Assembly: GCA_963739045.1 (NCBI GenBank)
Contig: CAVTYY010000004.1
Span: forward strand, 1,116,001 to 1,180,000
Direction of reading: 5' to 3'
Source of the DNA: Halobacillus_B sp963739045
GTDB taxonomy: Bacteria; Bacillota; Bacilli; Bacillales; Halobacillaceae
DNA: 64,000 bases
Part shown: one piece after another, positions 25,692-35,202 of the stretch
Layout of the letters: each line of letters opens with the position of its first letter
Position numbering within the stretch: position 1 is the first letter of the stretch
The notes under the pieces: generated by a model
Told to the model about the DNA's origin: nothing
What the model saw: only the letters and a program-made list of their open reading frames with translations
The model's database searches: none
Program-made: the position numbers and the translations under genes

Positions 25692-26108
25692 ATGAACGTA
25701 GCTTTGATTGCTCATGACAAAAAGAAAGAAGACATGATCCAGTTTGCCACGGCTTACCAAGTTATTCTCGCTAAACATAACCTTTTTGCTACCGGCACCA
25801 CCGGCCAGAAAATTTCTGAAGCAACTGGACTTGAGATTACCCGTTTCCTGTCAGGCCCTGTTGGCGGGGATCAGCAAATCGGGGCGAAAATTGCTGAAAA
25901 TGAGATGGATGTCGTGATATTCTTTCGCGACCCTTTAACAGCCCAGCCGCATGAACCCGATATAAGTGCTTTGCTTCGATTGTGCGATGTTCATCAAATT
26001 CCTTTAGCAACGAATCTTGCTGGCGCTGAAATTCTTATCAGGGCATTAGACCGAGGTGATTTTAAATGGCGTACCATTTTAAAAGAAGAGAAGACAGATC
26101 AGGAGTGA
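25692..26108 (+). CDS. mgsA: Methylglyoxal synthase
   Basis: MgsA converts dihydroxyacetone phosphate to methylglyoxal, bypassing lower glycolysis when phosphate is limiting. The 138-residue protein has ALIAHDKKKEDMIQF, ATGTTGQKI, LSGPVGGDQQIGAKI and FFRDPLTAQPHEPDI, which hold the catalytic Asp and phosphate-binding residues. It follows dapB by 14 bases and precedes bshA directly. Methylglyoxal detoxification uses bacillithiol, a functional link with its neighbour. Confidence 0.97.
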   Translation: MNVALIAHDKKKEDMIQFATAYQVILAKHNLFATGTTGQKISEATGLEITRFLSGPVGGDQQIGAKIAENEMDVVIFFRDPLTAQPHEPDISALLRLCDVHQIPLATNLAGAEILIRALDRGDFKWRTILKEEKTDQE

Positions 26109-26112
26109 ACAT

Positions 26113-27252
26113 ATGGCTAAGATAGGTATTACCTGCTATCCCACAGTTGGGGGATCAGGAGTGATTGCTACAGAACTCGGGAAGTTACTTTCAGAAAAAG
26201 GGCATGAGATCCATTTCATTACTTCTCAAGTCCCCTTCCGCTTGAATCGAGTTTATCCCAATATTTATTTTCATGAAGTGGAAGTCAGCAATTATCCTGT
26301 ATTTCAACACCCTCCATACGATTTATCTCTGGCAAGCAAGATGGCGGAAGTCATTAACAGGGAGAAATTAGATATCCTTCACGTGCACTATGCGATGCCG
26401 CATGCCATTTGTGCGATACTAGCAAAGCAGATGTGTAACAGGGAAGTGAAAATTATTACTACGCTGCACGGAACGGATATCACTGTGCTTGGGATTGATC
26501 CAGGGTTAAAACAAATGATTAAATTTGGAATAGAACAATCCGATCAAGTAACCGCTGTGTCGAGGAGTCTGGTTGAACAAACTAGGGACAGACTGGATAC
26601 GAACAAAGAGATGGAAGTCATATATAACTTTGTTGATGAACGCGAATATTATAGAAAAGATAATGAAGCACTCAAGAAAGATTACTGTATTAAGCCTGAA
26701 GAAAAAGTCATTATTCACGTTTCTAATTTCCGTAAAGTTAAACGCGTGCCGGATGTTATACGGTCATTCGCTGAAATAAAGAAAGAGGTCCCGTCAAAAT
26801 TATTACTCGTTGGAGACGGACCTGAATATGCATACTGCTACCAGCTTGTAGAAGATCTGGGGCTGGAGGAAGATGTGCTGTTTTTAGGGAAACAAGAAAA
26901 TGTGAGTGATCTTTTGTCTATATCCGATTTGAAAATTCTATTATCTGAAAAAGAAAGCTTTGGGCTGGTCCTGCTCGAAGCAATGGCTTGCGGCGTGCCC
27001 TGCATCGGTACCAATATCGGCGGAATACCAGAAGTTATTGATCACGGAGACACGGGTTATATTACTGAGCTTGGTAACATTGCACAAATTTCGGAACTGG
27101 CCATTCAGTTACTTAATAATCCTGCACTTTTAGAAACATTTTCAAACCAGTCCAAACAGGTGGTAAGAGATAAGTTTCAATCAGCCACCATTGTTCGGCA
27201 ATATGAAGAGCTTTATGAACGGGTGTTGGCAAATGAACCTAGAGAGTCATAA
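26113..27252 (+). CDS. bshA: L-malate N-acetylglucosaminyltransferase, bacillithiol synthesis
   Basis: BshA, a GT4-fold glycosyltransferase, joins UDP-GlcNAc to L-malate in the first step of bacillithiol synthesis. Signatures are ITCYPTVGGSGVIATELGK, VHYAMPHAICA, ITTLHGTDITVLG and the donor-binding SEKESFGLVLLEAMACGVPCIGTN (given here in part). It is 379 residues. It begins four bases after mgsA; in B. subtilis the deacetylase gene bshB1 sits between these two, but it is absent here. The 3' end overlaps cca by 20 bases. Confidence 0.96.
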   Translation: MAKIGITCYPTVGGSGVIATELGKLLSEKGHEIHFITSQVPFRLNRVYPNIYFHEVEVSNYPVFQHPPYDLSLASKMAEVINREKLDILHVHYAMPHAICAILAKQMCNREVKIITTLHGTDITVLGIDPGLKQMIKFGIEQSDQVTAVSRSLVEQTRDRLDTNKEMEVIYNFVDEREYYRKDNEALKKDYCIKPEEKVIIHVSNFRKVKRVPDVIRSFAEIKKEVPSKLLLVGDGPEYAYCYQLVEDLGLEEDVLFLGKQENVSDLLSISDLKILLSEKESFGLVLLEAMACGVPCIGTNIGGIPEVIDHGDTGYITELGNIAQISELAIQLLNNPALLETFSNQSKQVVRDKFQSATIVRQYEELYERVLANEPRES

Positions 27253-28444
27253 AGATTTTCGTAAAGCTATTGAAATTATTCAACACATTGAAAAGAGTGG
27301 CGGCGAAGCTTATATAGTCGGCGGAGCGGTCCGCGACTTTTTAGCTGAACGCAAGGTTGGAGACATTGATATCGCTACGTCCTTGCTGCCTGAAAGGATT
27401 ATTGAGATATTTGATAAAGTAATCCCAATTGGATTGGAGCATGGAACAGTACTAGTTCGGTACGAAACTGCTTCGTTTGAGGTCACTACTTATCGTACAG
27501 AAAGCGGATATCAGGACTTCCGTCATCCTGATGAGGTAAGGTTTGTCAATCAAATAGAAGAGGACCTGGCACGCAGAGACTTTACTATGAATGCCATAGC
27601 GATGGACCAGCAAGGGGAAATCATCGATCCCTATGGTGGAGCAGATTCCCTGAAGAACAGACGGATACAATCAGTGGGGGATCCTGCTCTGCGGTTTCAG
27701 GAAGACCCGCTCCGGATCATGCGTGCTTTAAGATTTGCGAGTCAGTTGGAGTTTTCGATTGAAGATCAAACGATTAAAGCTATTCAAACTTACTCTCATC
27801 TACTTTCACACATTGCTGTCGAACGTCTGGCAGCAGAATTTGAGAAAATGTATCAGGGTCCGGGCTATAAGACAGGAATCAATTTATGTGTAAAGACAGA
27901 GGTTGTAAACTACCTGCCTATTTTTAAAGAGCATCCATCAGCGCTCTCTTTCATACCTAAATCTTCTCTCCTTAATTTTTCAGAAGTTATTGCTTTTTAC
28001 CAGTTTAAAGTCTCCCACTGGACGATCAAGGACTGGAAAAGAGCTTGGAAACTATCCAATCTGACAAGGAATCGAACCGAGATTCTGCTGAGTTCCCTAA
28101 AGGAATATAAAACTTCTCATAAGGTAACTGGATGGCTTGTGTACAATCTGGACAAGAGTCTTTATCCTTCGTTCGCCAGGGTGCTGGCAAGTTTGGGTTT
28201 AGAGGAGCTCACTGTAAAGGACAAGCTGGAGGAGCAGGATAGTCAACTACCTATCCATTCTGAAAAGGATTTGGAATTCGGGGCAAAGGATTTGATAGAA
28301 TTGAAATCAGATCTTCAAAAGGGGCCATGGATTAAAGCAGGTATCACACAAATAGAATATTTAGTTGTAAACAAGCAATTGACAAATCAATATAGCAAAA
28401 TAAAGGAGTGGGCCGCACAATGGAATCCACCCGCAAACAATTAA
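27233..28444 (+). CDS. cca: CCA-adding tRNA nucleotidyltransferase
   Basis: This class II enzyme adds or repairs the 3'-CCA of tRNAs. GGEAYIVGGAVRDFL and KVGDIDIATS hold the nucleotidyltransferase GGxVRD and DxD motifs; RRDFTMNAIAMD and DPLRIMRALRFASQL complete the head and neck. ATG 27233 lies within the end of bshA and gives 403 residues, similar to Bacillus Cca; longer starts overlap further. Its stop lies 25 bases inside the birA start region. Confidence 0.96.
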   Translation: MNLESHKDFRKAIEIIQHIEKSGGEAYIVGGAVRDFLAERKVGDIDIATSLLPERIIEIFDKVIPIGLEHGTVLVRYETASFEVTTYRTESGYQDFRHPDEVRFVNQIEEDLARRDFTMNAIAMDQQGEIIDPYGGADSLKNRRIQSVGDPALRFQEDPLRIMRALRFASQLEFSIEDQTIKAIQTYSHLLSHIAVERLAAEFEKMYQGPGYKTGINLCVKTEVVNYLPIFKEHPSALSFIPKSSLLNFSEVIAFYQFKVSHWTIKDWKRAWKLSNLTRNRTEILLSSLKEYKTSHKVTGWLVYNLDKSLYPSFARVLASLGLEELTVKDKLEEQDSQLPIHSEKDLEFGAKDLIELKSDLQKGPWIKAGITQIEYLVVNKQLTNQYSKIKEWAAQWNPPANN

Positions 28445-29412
28445 TCGAGCTGTTGGAGAATAAACAAGGACATATATCTGGACAAGAGCTGTCGGATCAG
28501 CTTGATATTTCGAGAACAGCCGTATGGAAACATATGAAGGAACTGAAAAAAGACGGCTATACCATCGAGGCAGTCCAGCGCAAAGGGTATAAGATCATTT
28601 CCTACCCTAATAAAATAAGCGGGAACACGCTTCAATGGGGATTGGATACGAACTGGCTGGGAAGTCAGATGCATCATTATGAACAAGTAGAATCCACTCA
28701 GGCGATCGGACATGAAATGGCTAAGCAGGGAAAACCGCATGGCACAGTGATTGTAGCGGATGAGCAAGTAAAGGGGAAAGGAAGAATGTCCAGGGAGTGG
28801 CATTCACCTAAAGGGAAAGGAATTTGGATGAGCATTCTGCTGCGTCCTGAATTAGCCCCAATTCAAGCTCCGCAGCTTACTTTATTAGCTGCTACTGTGC
28901 TGGCAGAGCTGATTGACGAACGTTCTGATTTGCAGCCTCAGATTAAATGGCCGAATGATATCCTAGTAAATCATAAAAAAATATCAGGAATTCTAACAGA
29001 AATGCAAGCGGAACAGGATCAAATTCAATACGTAGTTATTGGGATCGGGATAAATGTAAATCAAGATTTGCAGGATATTCCGGCTGATCTTCATCATAAA
29101 GCTTCTTCTCTGAAGATTGAATCAGAACATGAATGGAGCATTCAGGATACGGTCCAGCAGATTCTGCGAATATTCGAAACGCGCTTCGATCAATATTTAT
29201 CTTCCGGATTTAGTACGGTTAAAGAAAACTGGGAGCATTATGGTTATCGAATCGGAGAAGAAGTAACTATTTCTACTATGAAACACTCATGGAGAGCAGA
29301 ATTAATCGGCATCGAGCCAGATGGGGCCTTGCGGGCAAAGAAGGCAAACGGCGTTGAAGAGAAACTGTACTCTGCAGAGATTCACTGGGGAGAGGGAGGA
29401 TACCATGCTTAA
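28420..29412 (+). CDS. birA: Biotin-protein ligase and biotin operon repressor
   Basis: BirA biotinylates acetyl-CoA and pyruvate carboxylases and, as biotinyl-AMP complex, represses biotin genes. The N-terminal helix-turn-helix (residues 1-60, SGQELSDQLDISRTAVWKHM) shows the repressor function is retained. The ligase core has GKGRMSREWHSPKGKGIWMS and KWPNDILVNHKKISGIL. ATG 28420 follows AAAGGAG. It has 330 residues and overlaps panB by eight bases. Confidence 0.96.
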   Translation: MESTRKQLIELLENKQGHISGQELSDQLDISRTAVWKHMKELKKDGYTIEAVQRKGYKIISYPNKISGNTLQWGLDTNWLGSQMHHYEQVESTQAIGHEMAKQGKPHGTVIVADEQVKGKGRMSREWHSPKGKGIWMSILLRPELAPIQAPQLTLLAATVLAELIDERSDLQPQIKWPNDILVNHKKISGILTEMQAEQDQIQYVVIGIGINVNQDLQDIPADLHHKASSLKIESEHEWSIQDTVQQILRIFETRFDQYLSSGFSTVKENWEHYGYRIGEEVTISTMKHSWRAELIGIEPDGALRAKKANGVEEKLYSAEIHWGEGGYHA

Positions 29413-30235
29413 TAGAAATCAAGTAAGGAAAATGAAGGAAGACAATAATAAGATTGCTATGATTACAAGCTATGACTATCCATCTGCTCTACTGGCAGAG
29501 AAGTCCGGGGCGGATATGATCTTAGTTGGTGACAGTTTAGGTATGGTTGTTCTTGGTTATGATTCTACGATCCCAGTAACCATTGAGGATATGATTCACC
29601 ATAGCAAAGCAGTAAGGAGAGGTGCGCCTGACACATTTACTGTAGTGGATATGCCTTTTATGTCTTATCATATTTCTATGGATGATTCGTTATCTAATGC
29701 TAAACGCCTGTATCAGGAATCAGGGGCAGAAGCTCTGAAACTTGAAGGCAGCGGAGAAGTATTTGAAGTGATGAACAGGCTCACTCACGCCGGTATACCT
29801 GTAGTGGGCCATTTAGGGCTGACCCCCCAATCGGTAAATGTCCTTGGCGGCTATCGTGTACAAGGAAAAGATATACAAACCGCAGAAAAATTACTAGCAG
29901 ACGCAAAAGCTGCGGAAGACGCTGGAGCCGTTGCTCTCGTTTTAGAATGTATTCCAAAAGAATTAGCTGAGCTTATTACTAAACAGCTAACGATTCCTAC
30001 GATCGGGATTGGGGCCGGCCATTCCTGTGATGGACAAGTTCTGGTCTATCATGATGTCCTTAAGTACGGTTCGGAGCGGCTGCCCAAGTTTGTGAAGCCA
30101 TATTTTGATGGCGATCGTTGGATGGGAGAAGCGGTTCAAACGTATGTGAATGAAGTAAAGTCAGGAGAATTTCCAGAAGAAAAGCATTCGTTCACTATGG
30201 ATGCTAGTGTACTGGCTGATTTGCGAGGAGAGTAA
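29405..30235 (+). CDS. panB: 3-methyl-2-oxobutanoate hydroxymethyltransferase
   Basis: PanB forms ketopantoate, the first committed step of pantothenate and CoA synthesis. Visible motifs include MITSYDYPSALLAEKSGADM with LVGDSLGMVVLGYDST, GHLGLTPQSVNVLGGY and IGIGAGHSCDGQVLVYHD. ATG 29405 is set by the GGGAGGAT site; an upstream frame extends deep into birA and is spurious. It has 276 residues and is followed within two bases by panC. Confidence 0.97.
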   Translation: MLNRNQVRKMKEDNNKIAMITSYDYPSALLAEKSGADMILVGDSLGMVVLGYDSTIPVTIEDMIHHSKAVRRGAPDTFTVVDMPFMSYHISMDDSLSNAKRLYQESGAEALKLEGSGEVFEVMNRLTHAGIPVVGHLGLTPQSVNVLGGYRVQGKDIQTAEKLLADAKAAEDAGAVALVLECIPKELAELITKQLTIPTIGIGAGHSCDGQVLVYHDVLKYGSERLPKFVKPYFDGDRWMGEAVQTYVNEVKSGEFPEEKHSFTMDASVLADLRGE

Positions 30236-30237
30236 TT

Positions 30238-31104
30238 ATGAAAGTGATTAAAGAAACCGCAGACATGCAGGCGCTCGCTGCAGAATTAATAAAAGAAGGA
30301 AAGTCCATTGGTTTTGTACCAACAATGGGTTATCTTCACGAAGGTCACTTAAGTTTGTTACAAGAAGCACGCCAGCAGAATGATAAGGTGATTCTTAGTA
30401 TATTTGTGAACCCTCTGCAATTTGGTCCGGAAGAAGATTTGGATGCGTACCCTCGGGACGAACATAGAGACCTGACTATTGCCGAAGAGAACGGTGCGGA
30501 CATTGTTTTTCTTCCCGTTGAAGAAACTATGTATCCTCACCCGCTTTCCTTAAAACTTACTGTGAACAAACGAGCGGATGTCTTATGTGGGAGAAGCCGT
30601 CCGGGACATTTTGACGGTGTAGTTACCATACTGGCTAAATTATTTAATTTATGCCGGCCGGATCGTGTATATTTCGGGATGAAGGACGCTCAGCAAGTAG
30701 CTGTAGTCGATGCTCTTATCGAAGATTTTAACTTTCCGGTAGAATTAAAGACCGTCTCTACAGTCAGAGAGAAGGATGGTCTAGCCAAAAGCAGCAGAAA
30801 TGTAAATTTATCTGCCCTTGAAAGAGAAGAAGCTCCATTCATTCAGCAAGCTCTTCAGAAAGGAAGAATGCTGGCTGCAGAAGGCGAGAACGACATTAAC
30901 GTAATACTAAAGGAAACGACGAAGTTTATAGAAAGTAAAACTCATGGTAAAATAGACTACGTTGAGTTATTATCTTATCCAGAGCTCGAGTCAGTAGACA
31001 AAATAGATCGACAGGTTATTCTTGCGGCAGCAGTCTATTATCAACACGCACGACTGATTGATAATGTTGTATTTGATGAGACGGGTGCGATTTCAAAAGG
31101 ATAA
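30238..31104 (+). CDS. panC: Pantothenate synthetase
   Basis: PanC condenses pantoate and beta-alanine with ATP. Its class I nucleotidyltransferase motifs are FVPTMGYLHEGHLSLL (HxGH) and KSSRNVNLSALER (KMSKS-like). FVNPLQFGPEEDLDAYPR and RSRPGHFDGVVTILAKLFN line the substrate sites. It is 288 residues, in the panB-panC-panD order of Bacilli. Confidence 0.97.
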   Translation: MKVIKETADMQALAAELIKEGKSIGFVPTMGYLHEGHLSLLQEARQQNDKVILSIFVNPLQFGPEEDLDAYPRDEHRDLTIAEENGADIVFLPVEETMYPHPLSLKLTVNKRADVLCGRSRPGHFDGVVTILAKLFNLCRPDRVYFGMKDAQQVAVVDALIEDFNFPVELKTVSTVREKDGLAKSSRNVNLSALEREEAPFIQQALQKGRMLAAEGENDINVILKETTKFIESKTHGKIDYVELLSYPELESVDKIDRQVILAAAVYYQHARLIDNVVFDETGAISKG

Positions 31105-31124
31105 GTGTTCAAGGAGGATATCGT

Positions 31125-31514
31125 ATGTTTCGTACCATGATGAAGGCTAAAATCCACCGAGCAACGGTTACAGAAGCCAATCTGAATTATGTAGGAAGTA
31201 TTACTATAGATCAGAACCTGTTGGATCAGGTGGGGATTCTCCCTCATGAAAAGGTTCAAATTGTAAATAATAACAATGGGGCAAGATTGGAAACCTACGT
31301 TATTGCAGGAGAAAGAGGAAGCGGTGTCGTGTGTTTGAATGGTGCCGCCGCCCGTCTCGTTCAGCCGGATGATGTGGTCATTATTGTTTCTTACGCCATG
31401 TTAACGGAAGAAGAACTTGCAGATTTCAAACCGAAAATTGCCATTATGGGTGAACATAACCAGGTAAAAGAAATTGTAGAGGAAGAGCCGCCATTAACCG
31501 CTTTACCTCTATAA
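31125..31514 (+). CDS. panD: Aspartate 1-decarboxylase proenzyme
   Basis: PanD makes beta-alanine for pantothenate. This pyruvoyl enzyme is self-cleaved between Gly24 and Ser25, visible in LNYVGSITID, with Ser25 becoming the pyruvoyl group. NNNNGARLETYVIAGERGSGV and LNGAAARLVQPGD-like (LVQPDDVV) segments are conserved. It has 129 residues; AAGGAGG precedes the ATG. Confidence 0.97.
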   Translation: MFRTMMKAKIHRATVTEANLNYVGSITIDQNLLDQVGILPHEKVQIVNNNNGARLETYVIAGERGSGVVCLNGAAARLVQPDDVVIIVSYAMLTEEELADFKPKIAIMGEHNQVKEIVEEEPPLTALPL

Positions 31515-31537
31515 GAGGATAGCTTAGCGGTAGAAGT

Positions 31538-31577
31538 AAGGATCTTAGCCGTCTTCTGGCAAGGTCCTTCCTTTTTG
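31538..31577 (+). terminator. Terminator-like hairpin after panD
   Basis: AAGGATCTTAGCC and GGCAAGGTCCTT pair imperfectly and are followed by CCTTTTTGC. It lies between panD and dinG. Confidence 0.5.
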
Positions 31578-31610
31578 CTATTAAGTGTGTCGTGTGAAAG
31601 AGGGATGAAG

Positions 31611-34406
31611 ATGACTACCTATGCAATTGTAGATTTAGAAACTACCGGGAACGCCTCGGTCAAAGGGGATCGAATTATTGAGATCGGCGTGGTCGTGATG
31701 AACGCGGGAAAAGTGGTGGAAGAATTTTCTTCCTTAGTTTATCCGGAGAGGGACATTCCGCCTTTTATCCAATCTTTAACAGGGATTGAAGAAGAAGATG
31801 TGTTGAATGCTCCGCTTTTTTCAGAAATTGCTGAGGATGTTCACCGCTTATTTCATAATGCTTTTGTGGTGGCCCATAATATAGAATTTGACTTGGGGTT
31901 TCTTAATGCTGAATTTATCCGCTGCGGCTTACCCAAACTACATAACCCAGTGATTGACACCGTGGAGCTTGCAAGAGTGATGCTTCCAACAGCAGCCAGT
32001 TTTAAACTTGGACAGCTTGCCCAACAGTTTAATATTGGTCATGACCAGCCTCACCGCGCACTTTCTGACGCTCAAGTCACGAGCGACTTGCTTGAGCTGT
32101 TACTTAATAAAATGAAGCTTCTTCCCGAGCGTACCCTTATCCATTTGTTGAAAGTGGAAGCAAAGTTAAAGAGTAACCTGCGCTTTTTCATTGAAGAAAG
32201 CATTGAGTATCATAGATATACGGCGGACTCCGAAGAGAACTATCAAATATGGCATGGAATTCCGGTAAGAAGAATCCCTCCAGTAGAGCTTGTTCAGGAA
32301 GAAAAAATGCTGGATTTCGATCCATGGTTGGAACGCGTTTATCATGATAAAGAAGGATTAAGTCAAGTTTTCGAGCAGTACGAAATTCGATCCGGGCAGG
32401 AACAAATGTCGAGAATCGTGTACGAATCTTTCAATCGAAGTGAGCATGCTCTTGTAGAAGCGGGGGCAGGAACAGGCAAATCTGCAGCTTACTTGATCGG
32501 GGCGGCTTATTATGCGATCAGCCGCCAGGAAAAAGTAGTCATTACTACTCACACAACCAGTCTGCAAAAGCAGCTGATGGAAGATGAAATTCCTAAAGTG
32601 GAACAGCTCTTCAGCAGGAAGCTGCGTGCTGTTCTGTACAAAGGAAAAAGTCATTACATCAGTCTGATTCATTTCAGTTATGAACTAGACCGATCGTATC
32701 AGGATAACTATGATATATCTTTAACTAAAGCTATGGTTCTTGTCTGGTTAACAGAAACTCTAACAGGAGACGGTGATGAAATACAGCTTCCTTCAAGCGG
32801 TGACCAATTTTGGCACAAAGTATCCTCTGAGCAGTCAAATAAATCTGTACAATTAGATACAGGGAAATCTTCTTATTTCCACTTAGCTCAAGAAAAAGCG
32901 AAGCATGCAGATATTATCATTACCAACCATGCCCTGTTCTGCATGGATCTTATGAGTGCTGAGGACCGGCTTCCCAAGTATGAGAGAGTCGTCGTTGATG
33001 AAGCTCATCATCTGGAGGCTGTGGCCAGCAGACATTTTGGTTTGCAATTTAATTACATGGAATTGCAGCGTCAGCTCAGTCAATTTACCGAACTGTTCCA
33101 TATACAAGGTCTGGACCTTCCAGTAAATGACCCTTTGCTTTACACACAGGCTGGTAAATGTAAACAATGGATAGATGAGGCCAAGGATGAACTGAATACT
33201 TTTTCACGCTATCTATTTCAAGAAGTAAAACATCACCATAGAAAGCACAAGACGAGAAGTGATATAGGCAGGGTTCAGTATTTAATCAACCAGAATCCTC
33301 TTCCGGGGTTTGTAAAAACAGCAGAAGAAATGGTCAATCGGTTCTTGGCATGTATAAAGCGTTTGATACGGGGGATGGATCAGATGGCGGAGCATTTAAA
33401 ACCACTGATTCATATGGATGACAGCACATCCATTGCTATCGTGCTTTCCCGATTGGACAAACAGAAAGCTGCCAGTCAGCAAATTATTGATCAATTACTG
33501 CCTTTTTTCAAAATGGCAGAAGAACAAGTAAAGTGGATCGAAATCGAGAGCGAAGGTACGGCAAATGTAGTCTATCTGTATAGTGAACCTCTGGATATTG
33601 CGGCACTTCTTAAAACAGAGCTATTTGCATCGAAAGCGAGTGTGGTACTGACGAGTGCAACTTTGACCACAGATGGGCAGTTCAACTACATTAGGGAAAC
33701 GTTAGGACTGGAACAAACAGGAGAAGTGAAGGAAACCCTTATTCCATCACCTTACCCCTTTAAGGAACAGGTCCAACTGATGGTACCTGATGACTTTCCT
33801 AGTATTAAATCCAGCCCCGAAGAGTTTATTTTTTCAGTCAGCGAAGCCATTTATTCCATTGCCCACGTGACTAAAGGAAGAATGCTCGTTCTGTTTACTT
33901 CTTATGACATGTTAAGGAAAACCTACTTCCTTCTCAAAGAAGTAATTGATCCCGAAGAGTTTATGGTATTTGCTCAAGGGGTTTCAAGCGGCAGCCGCGA
34001 TCGTTTAAAAAAGAATTTTCAAGCTTTTGATCAATCGATCTTACTCGGAACTAGTTCTTTCTGGGAAGGGGTAGATATTCCAGGTGATGATCTATCCTGT
34101 CTGATGATTGTCCGGCTGCCTTTTCAGCCGCCGGATCAGCCCGTCCAATCCGTCCGGGATGAGCTTATGAGAGAGCAAGGAGTGAATTCCTTTATGGAAA
34201 GATCTCTACCCAATGCGATTATCCGTTTTAAACAAGGGTTTGGCCGGCTCATTCGATCCAGTCAGGACAGAGGGATCGTATTTGTTTGTGACCAGCGCCT
34301 GATGGAAGCGAGGTATGGAAAATATTTTATATCCTCGATACCGGACGTGCCGGTCTTTTACCAATCGACTTCTACCCTTATAAAACAAATAGAAACATGG
34401 CTCTAA
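31611..34406 (+). CDS. dinG: DinG-family ATP-dependent helicase/exonuclease
   Basis: This 931-residue protein fuses an N-terminal DnaQ-like 3'-5' exonuclease to an XPD-like superfamily 2 helicase. The exonuclease (residues 1-165) shows YAIVDLETTG (DEDD site 1), HNIEFDLGFL and HRALSDAQVT. The helicase has Walker A EAGAGTGKS, DEAH box VVDEAHHLEA and motif VI QGFGRLIRS. The four-cysteine Fe-S cluster of E. coli DinG is not evident, as is usual for Firmicute versions. ATG 31611 fits the GAAAGAGGG site better than ATG 31605. It acts in DNA repair or recombination. Confidence 0.95.
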   Translation: MTTYAIVDLETTGNASVKGDRIIEIGVVVMNAGKVVEEFSSLVYPERDIPPFIQSLTGIEEEDVLNAPLFSEIAEDVHRLFHNAFVVAHNIEFDLGFLNAEFIRCGLPKLHNPVIDTVELARVMLPTAASFKLGQLAQQFNIGHDQPHRALSDAQVTSDLLELLLNKMKLLPERTLIHLLKVEAKLKSNLRFFIEESIEYHRYTADSEENYQIWHGIPVRRIPPVELVQEEKMLDFDPWLERVYHDKEGLSQVFEQYEIRSGQEQMSRIVYESFNRSEHALVEAGAGTGKSAAYLIGAAYYAISRQEKVVITTHTTSLQKQLMEDEIPKVEQLFSRKLRAVLYKGKSHYISLIHFSYELDRSYQDNYDISLTKAMVLVWLTETLTGDGDEIQLPSSGDQFWHKVSSEQSNKSVQLDTGKSSYFHLAQEKAKHADIIITNHALFCMDLMSAEDRLPKYERVVVDEAHHLEAVASRHFGLQFNYMELQRQLSQFTELFHIQGLDLPVNDPLLYTQAGKCKQWIDEAKDELNTFSRYLFQEVKHHHRKHKTRSDIGRVQYLINQNPLPGFVKTAEEMVNRFLACIKRLIRGMDQMAEHLKPLIHMDDSTSIAIVLSRLDKQKAASQQIIDQLLPFFKMAEEQVKWIEIESEGTANVVYLYSEPLDIAALLKTELFASKASVVLTSATLTTDGQFNYIRETLGLEQTGEVKETLIPSPYPFKEQVQLMVPDDFPSIKSSPEEFIFSVSEAIYSIAHVTKGRMLVLFTSYDMLRKTYFLLKEVIDPEEFMVFAQGVSSGSRDRLKKNFQAFDQSILLGTSSFWEGVDIPGDDLSCLMIVRLPFQPPDQPVQSVRDELMREQGVNSFMERSLPNAIIRFKQGFGRLIRSSQDRGIVFVCDQRLMEARYGKYFISSIPDVPVFYQSTSTLIKQIETWL

Positions 34407-34457
34407 TAGCGGGAATTTTATAAATTCAACTGCGGCTGTAAAAAAACGGACAGAAAC

Positions 34458-34466
34458 TGTTATAAT
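34458..34466 (+). promoter_or_regulatory. Extended -10 promoter for ypmA-ypmB-aspB
   Basis: TGTTATAAT is a perfect -10 with TG extension, 56 bases before the ypmA start; no -35 is clear. Confidence 0.45.
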
Positions 34467-34521
34467 GAACTACGAATATAAAGTCACATCATGGATATGA
34501 AACACATTGGAGGACACGGGA

Positions 34522-34692
34522 ATGACTAACAAAATTGAAACTTTATCAACGGTACGTATCCAGCACTCAGATGATTTATATAAAGTAGTGGATACACTTA
34601 ACCGTACATTGAAAGAACAAAATCTTATGTTTGGATTGGCGTTGGATGAAGATGACAATGATACAGCAGTCTTCACAATCTACCGTACCTAA
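34522..34692 (+). CDS. ypmA: DUF4264 small protein YpmA
   Basis: This 56-residue protein begins MTNKIETLSTVRIQHSDDLYKVVD, matching YpmA of the dinG-aspB interval. ATG 34522 is placed by TTGGAGG; the frame extends upstream without a site. It is soluble and conserved in Bacillaceae, and its function is unknown. Its 3' end overlaps ypmB in a different frame. Confidence 0.88.
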   Translation: MTNKIETLSTVRIQHSDDLYKVVDTLNRTLKEQNLMFGLALDEDDNDTAVFTIYRT

Positions 34693-35182
34693 CTGGCTTA
34701 AATGGCTGCTATTAATAGTGATGGTGATTGGCCTGATCAGCTGTGCATTTATTATTTGGATGTATGTTCATATTGAAAATGATAAAACAAGCCAATTTGA
34801 TCAAGCATCAAAGATCGCTATACAGCAGACTGATTTAGCGAGTGTTGAAAATGTGGAGCTCTATAATGGCGCTCAGACGGTACATATTGTTCATGGCAGC
34901 ACCAGTCAAAGCCAGGGACTTACAGTGTTAGTAAACGTAAAAAACAAAAATATTCTTGCCTCGGTTACTGATAAGGAAAGGATATCAAAAGCTCAATTGA
35001 AAAAAGAGTGGATGAATTCCTGCAGCTCTTGTACTTTTAAAGACATCCGAATGGGATATGAAGAAGAACAAGCGGTTTATGAACTTACTTTTATTGATGA
35101 TAAGAATAGGTATGTCTTTGATTATTATTTACCTAATGGTGAAAAATTTCAGCAGCGATTTGCATTTAAGCAATCAAACTAA
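34658..35182 (+). CDS. ypmB: YpmB membrane-anchored protein with PepSY-like domain
   Basis: This protein of about 174 residues has a single N-terminal membrane anchor (LLLIVMVIGLISCAFIIWMY) and an extracytoplasmic part with repeated alpha/beta pattern typical of the YpmB/PepSY-like family. Candidate starts are ATG 34646, 34652 and 34658, all inside ypmA; the ribosome site is weak (GGATGAAG), so translation probably depends on coupling to ypmA. Between the anchor and the C-terminus lies a CSSC pair (NSCSSCTFKD). The role is unknown; it lies 20 bases before aspB. Confidence 0.85.
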   Translation: MIQQSSQSTVPNWLKWLLLIVMVIGLISCAFIIWMYVHIENDKTSQFDQASKIAIQQTDLASVENVELYNGAQTVHIVHGSTSQSQGLTVLVNVKNKNILASVTDKERISKAQLKKEWMNSCSSCTFKDIRMGYEEEQAVYELTFIDDKNRYVFDYYLPNGEKFQQRFAFKQSN

Positions 35183-35202
35183 TTAGAGGAGTGCTGACTA
35201 TA

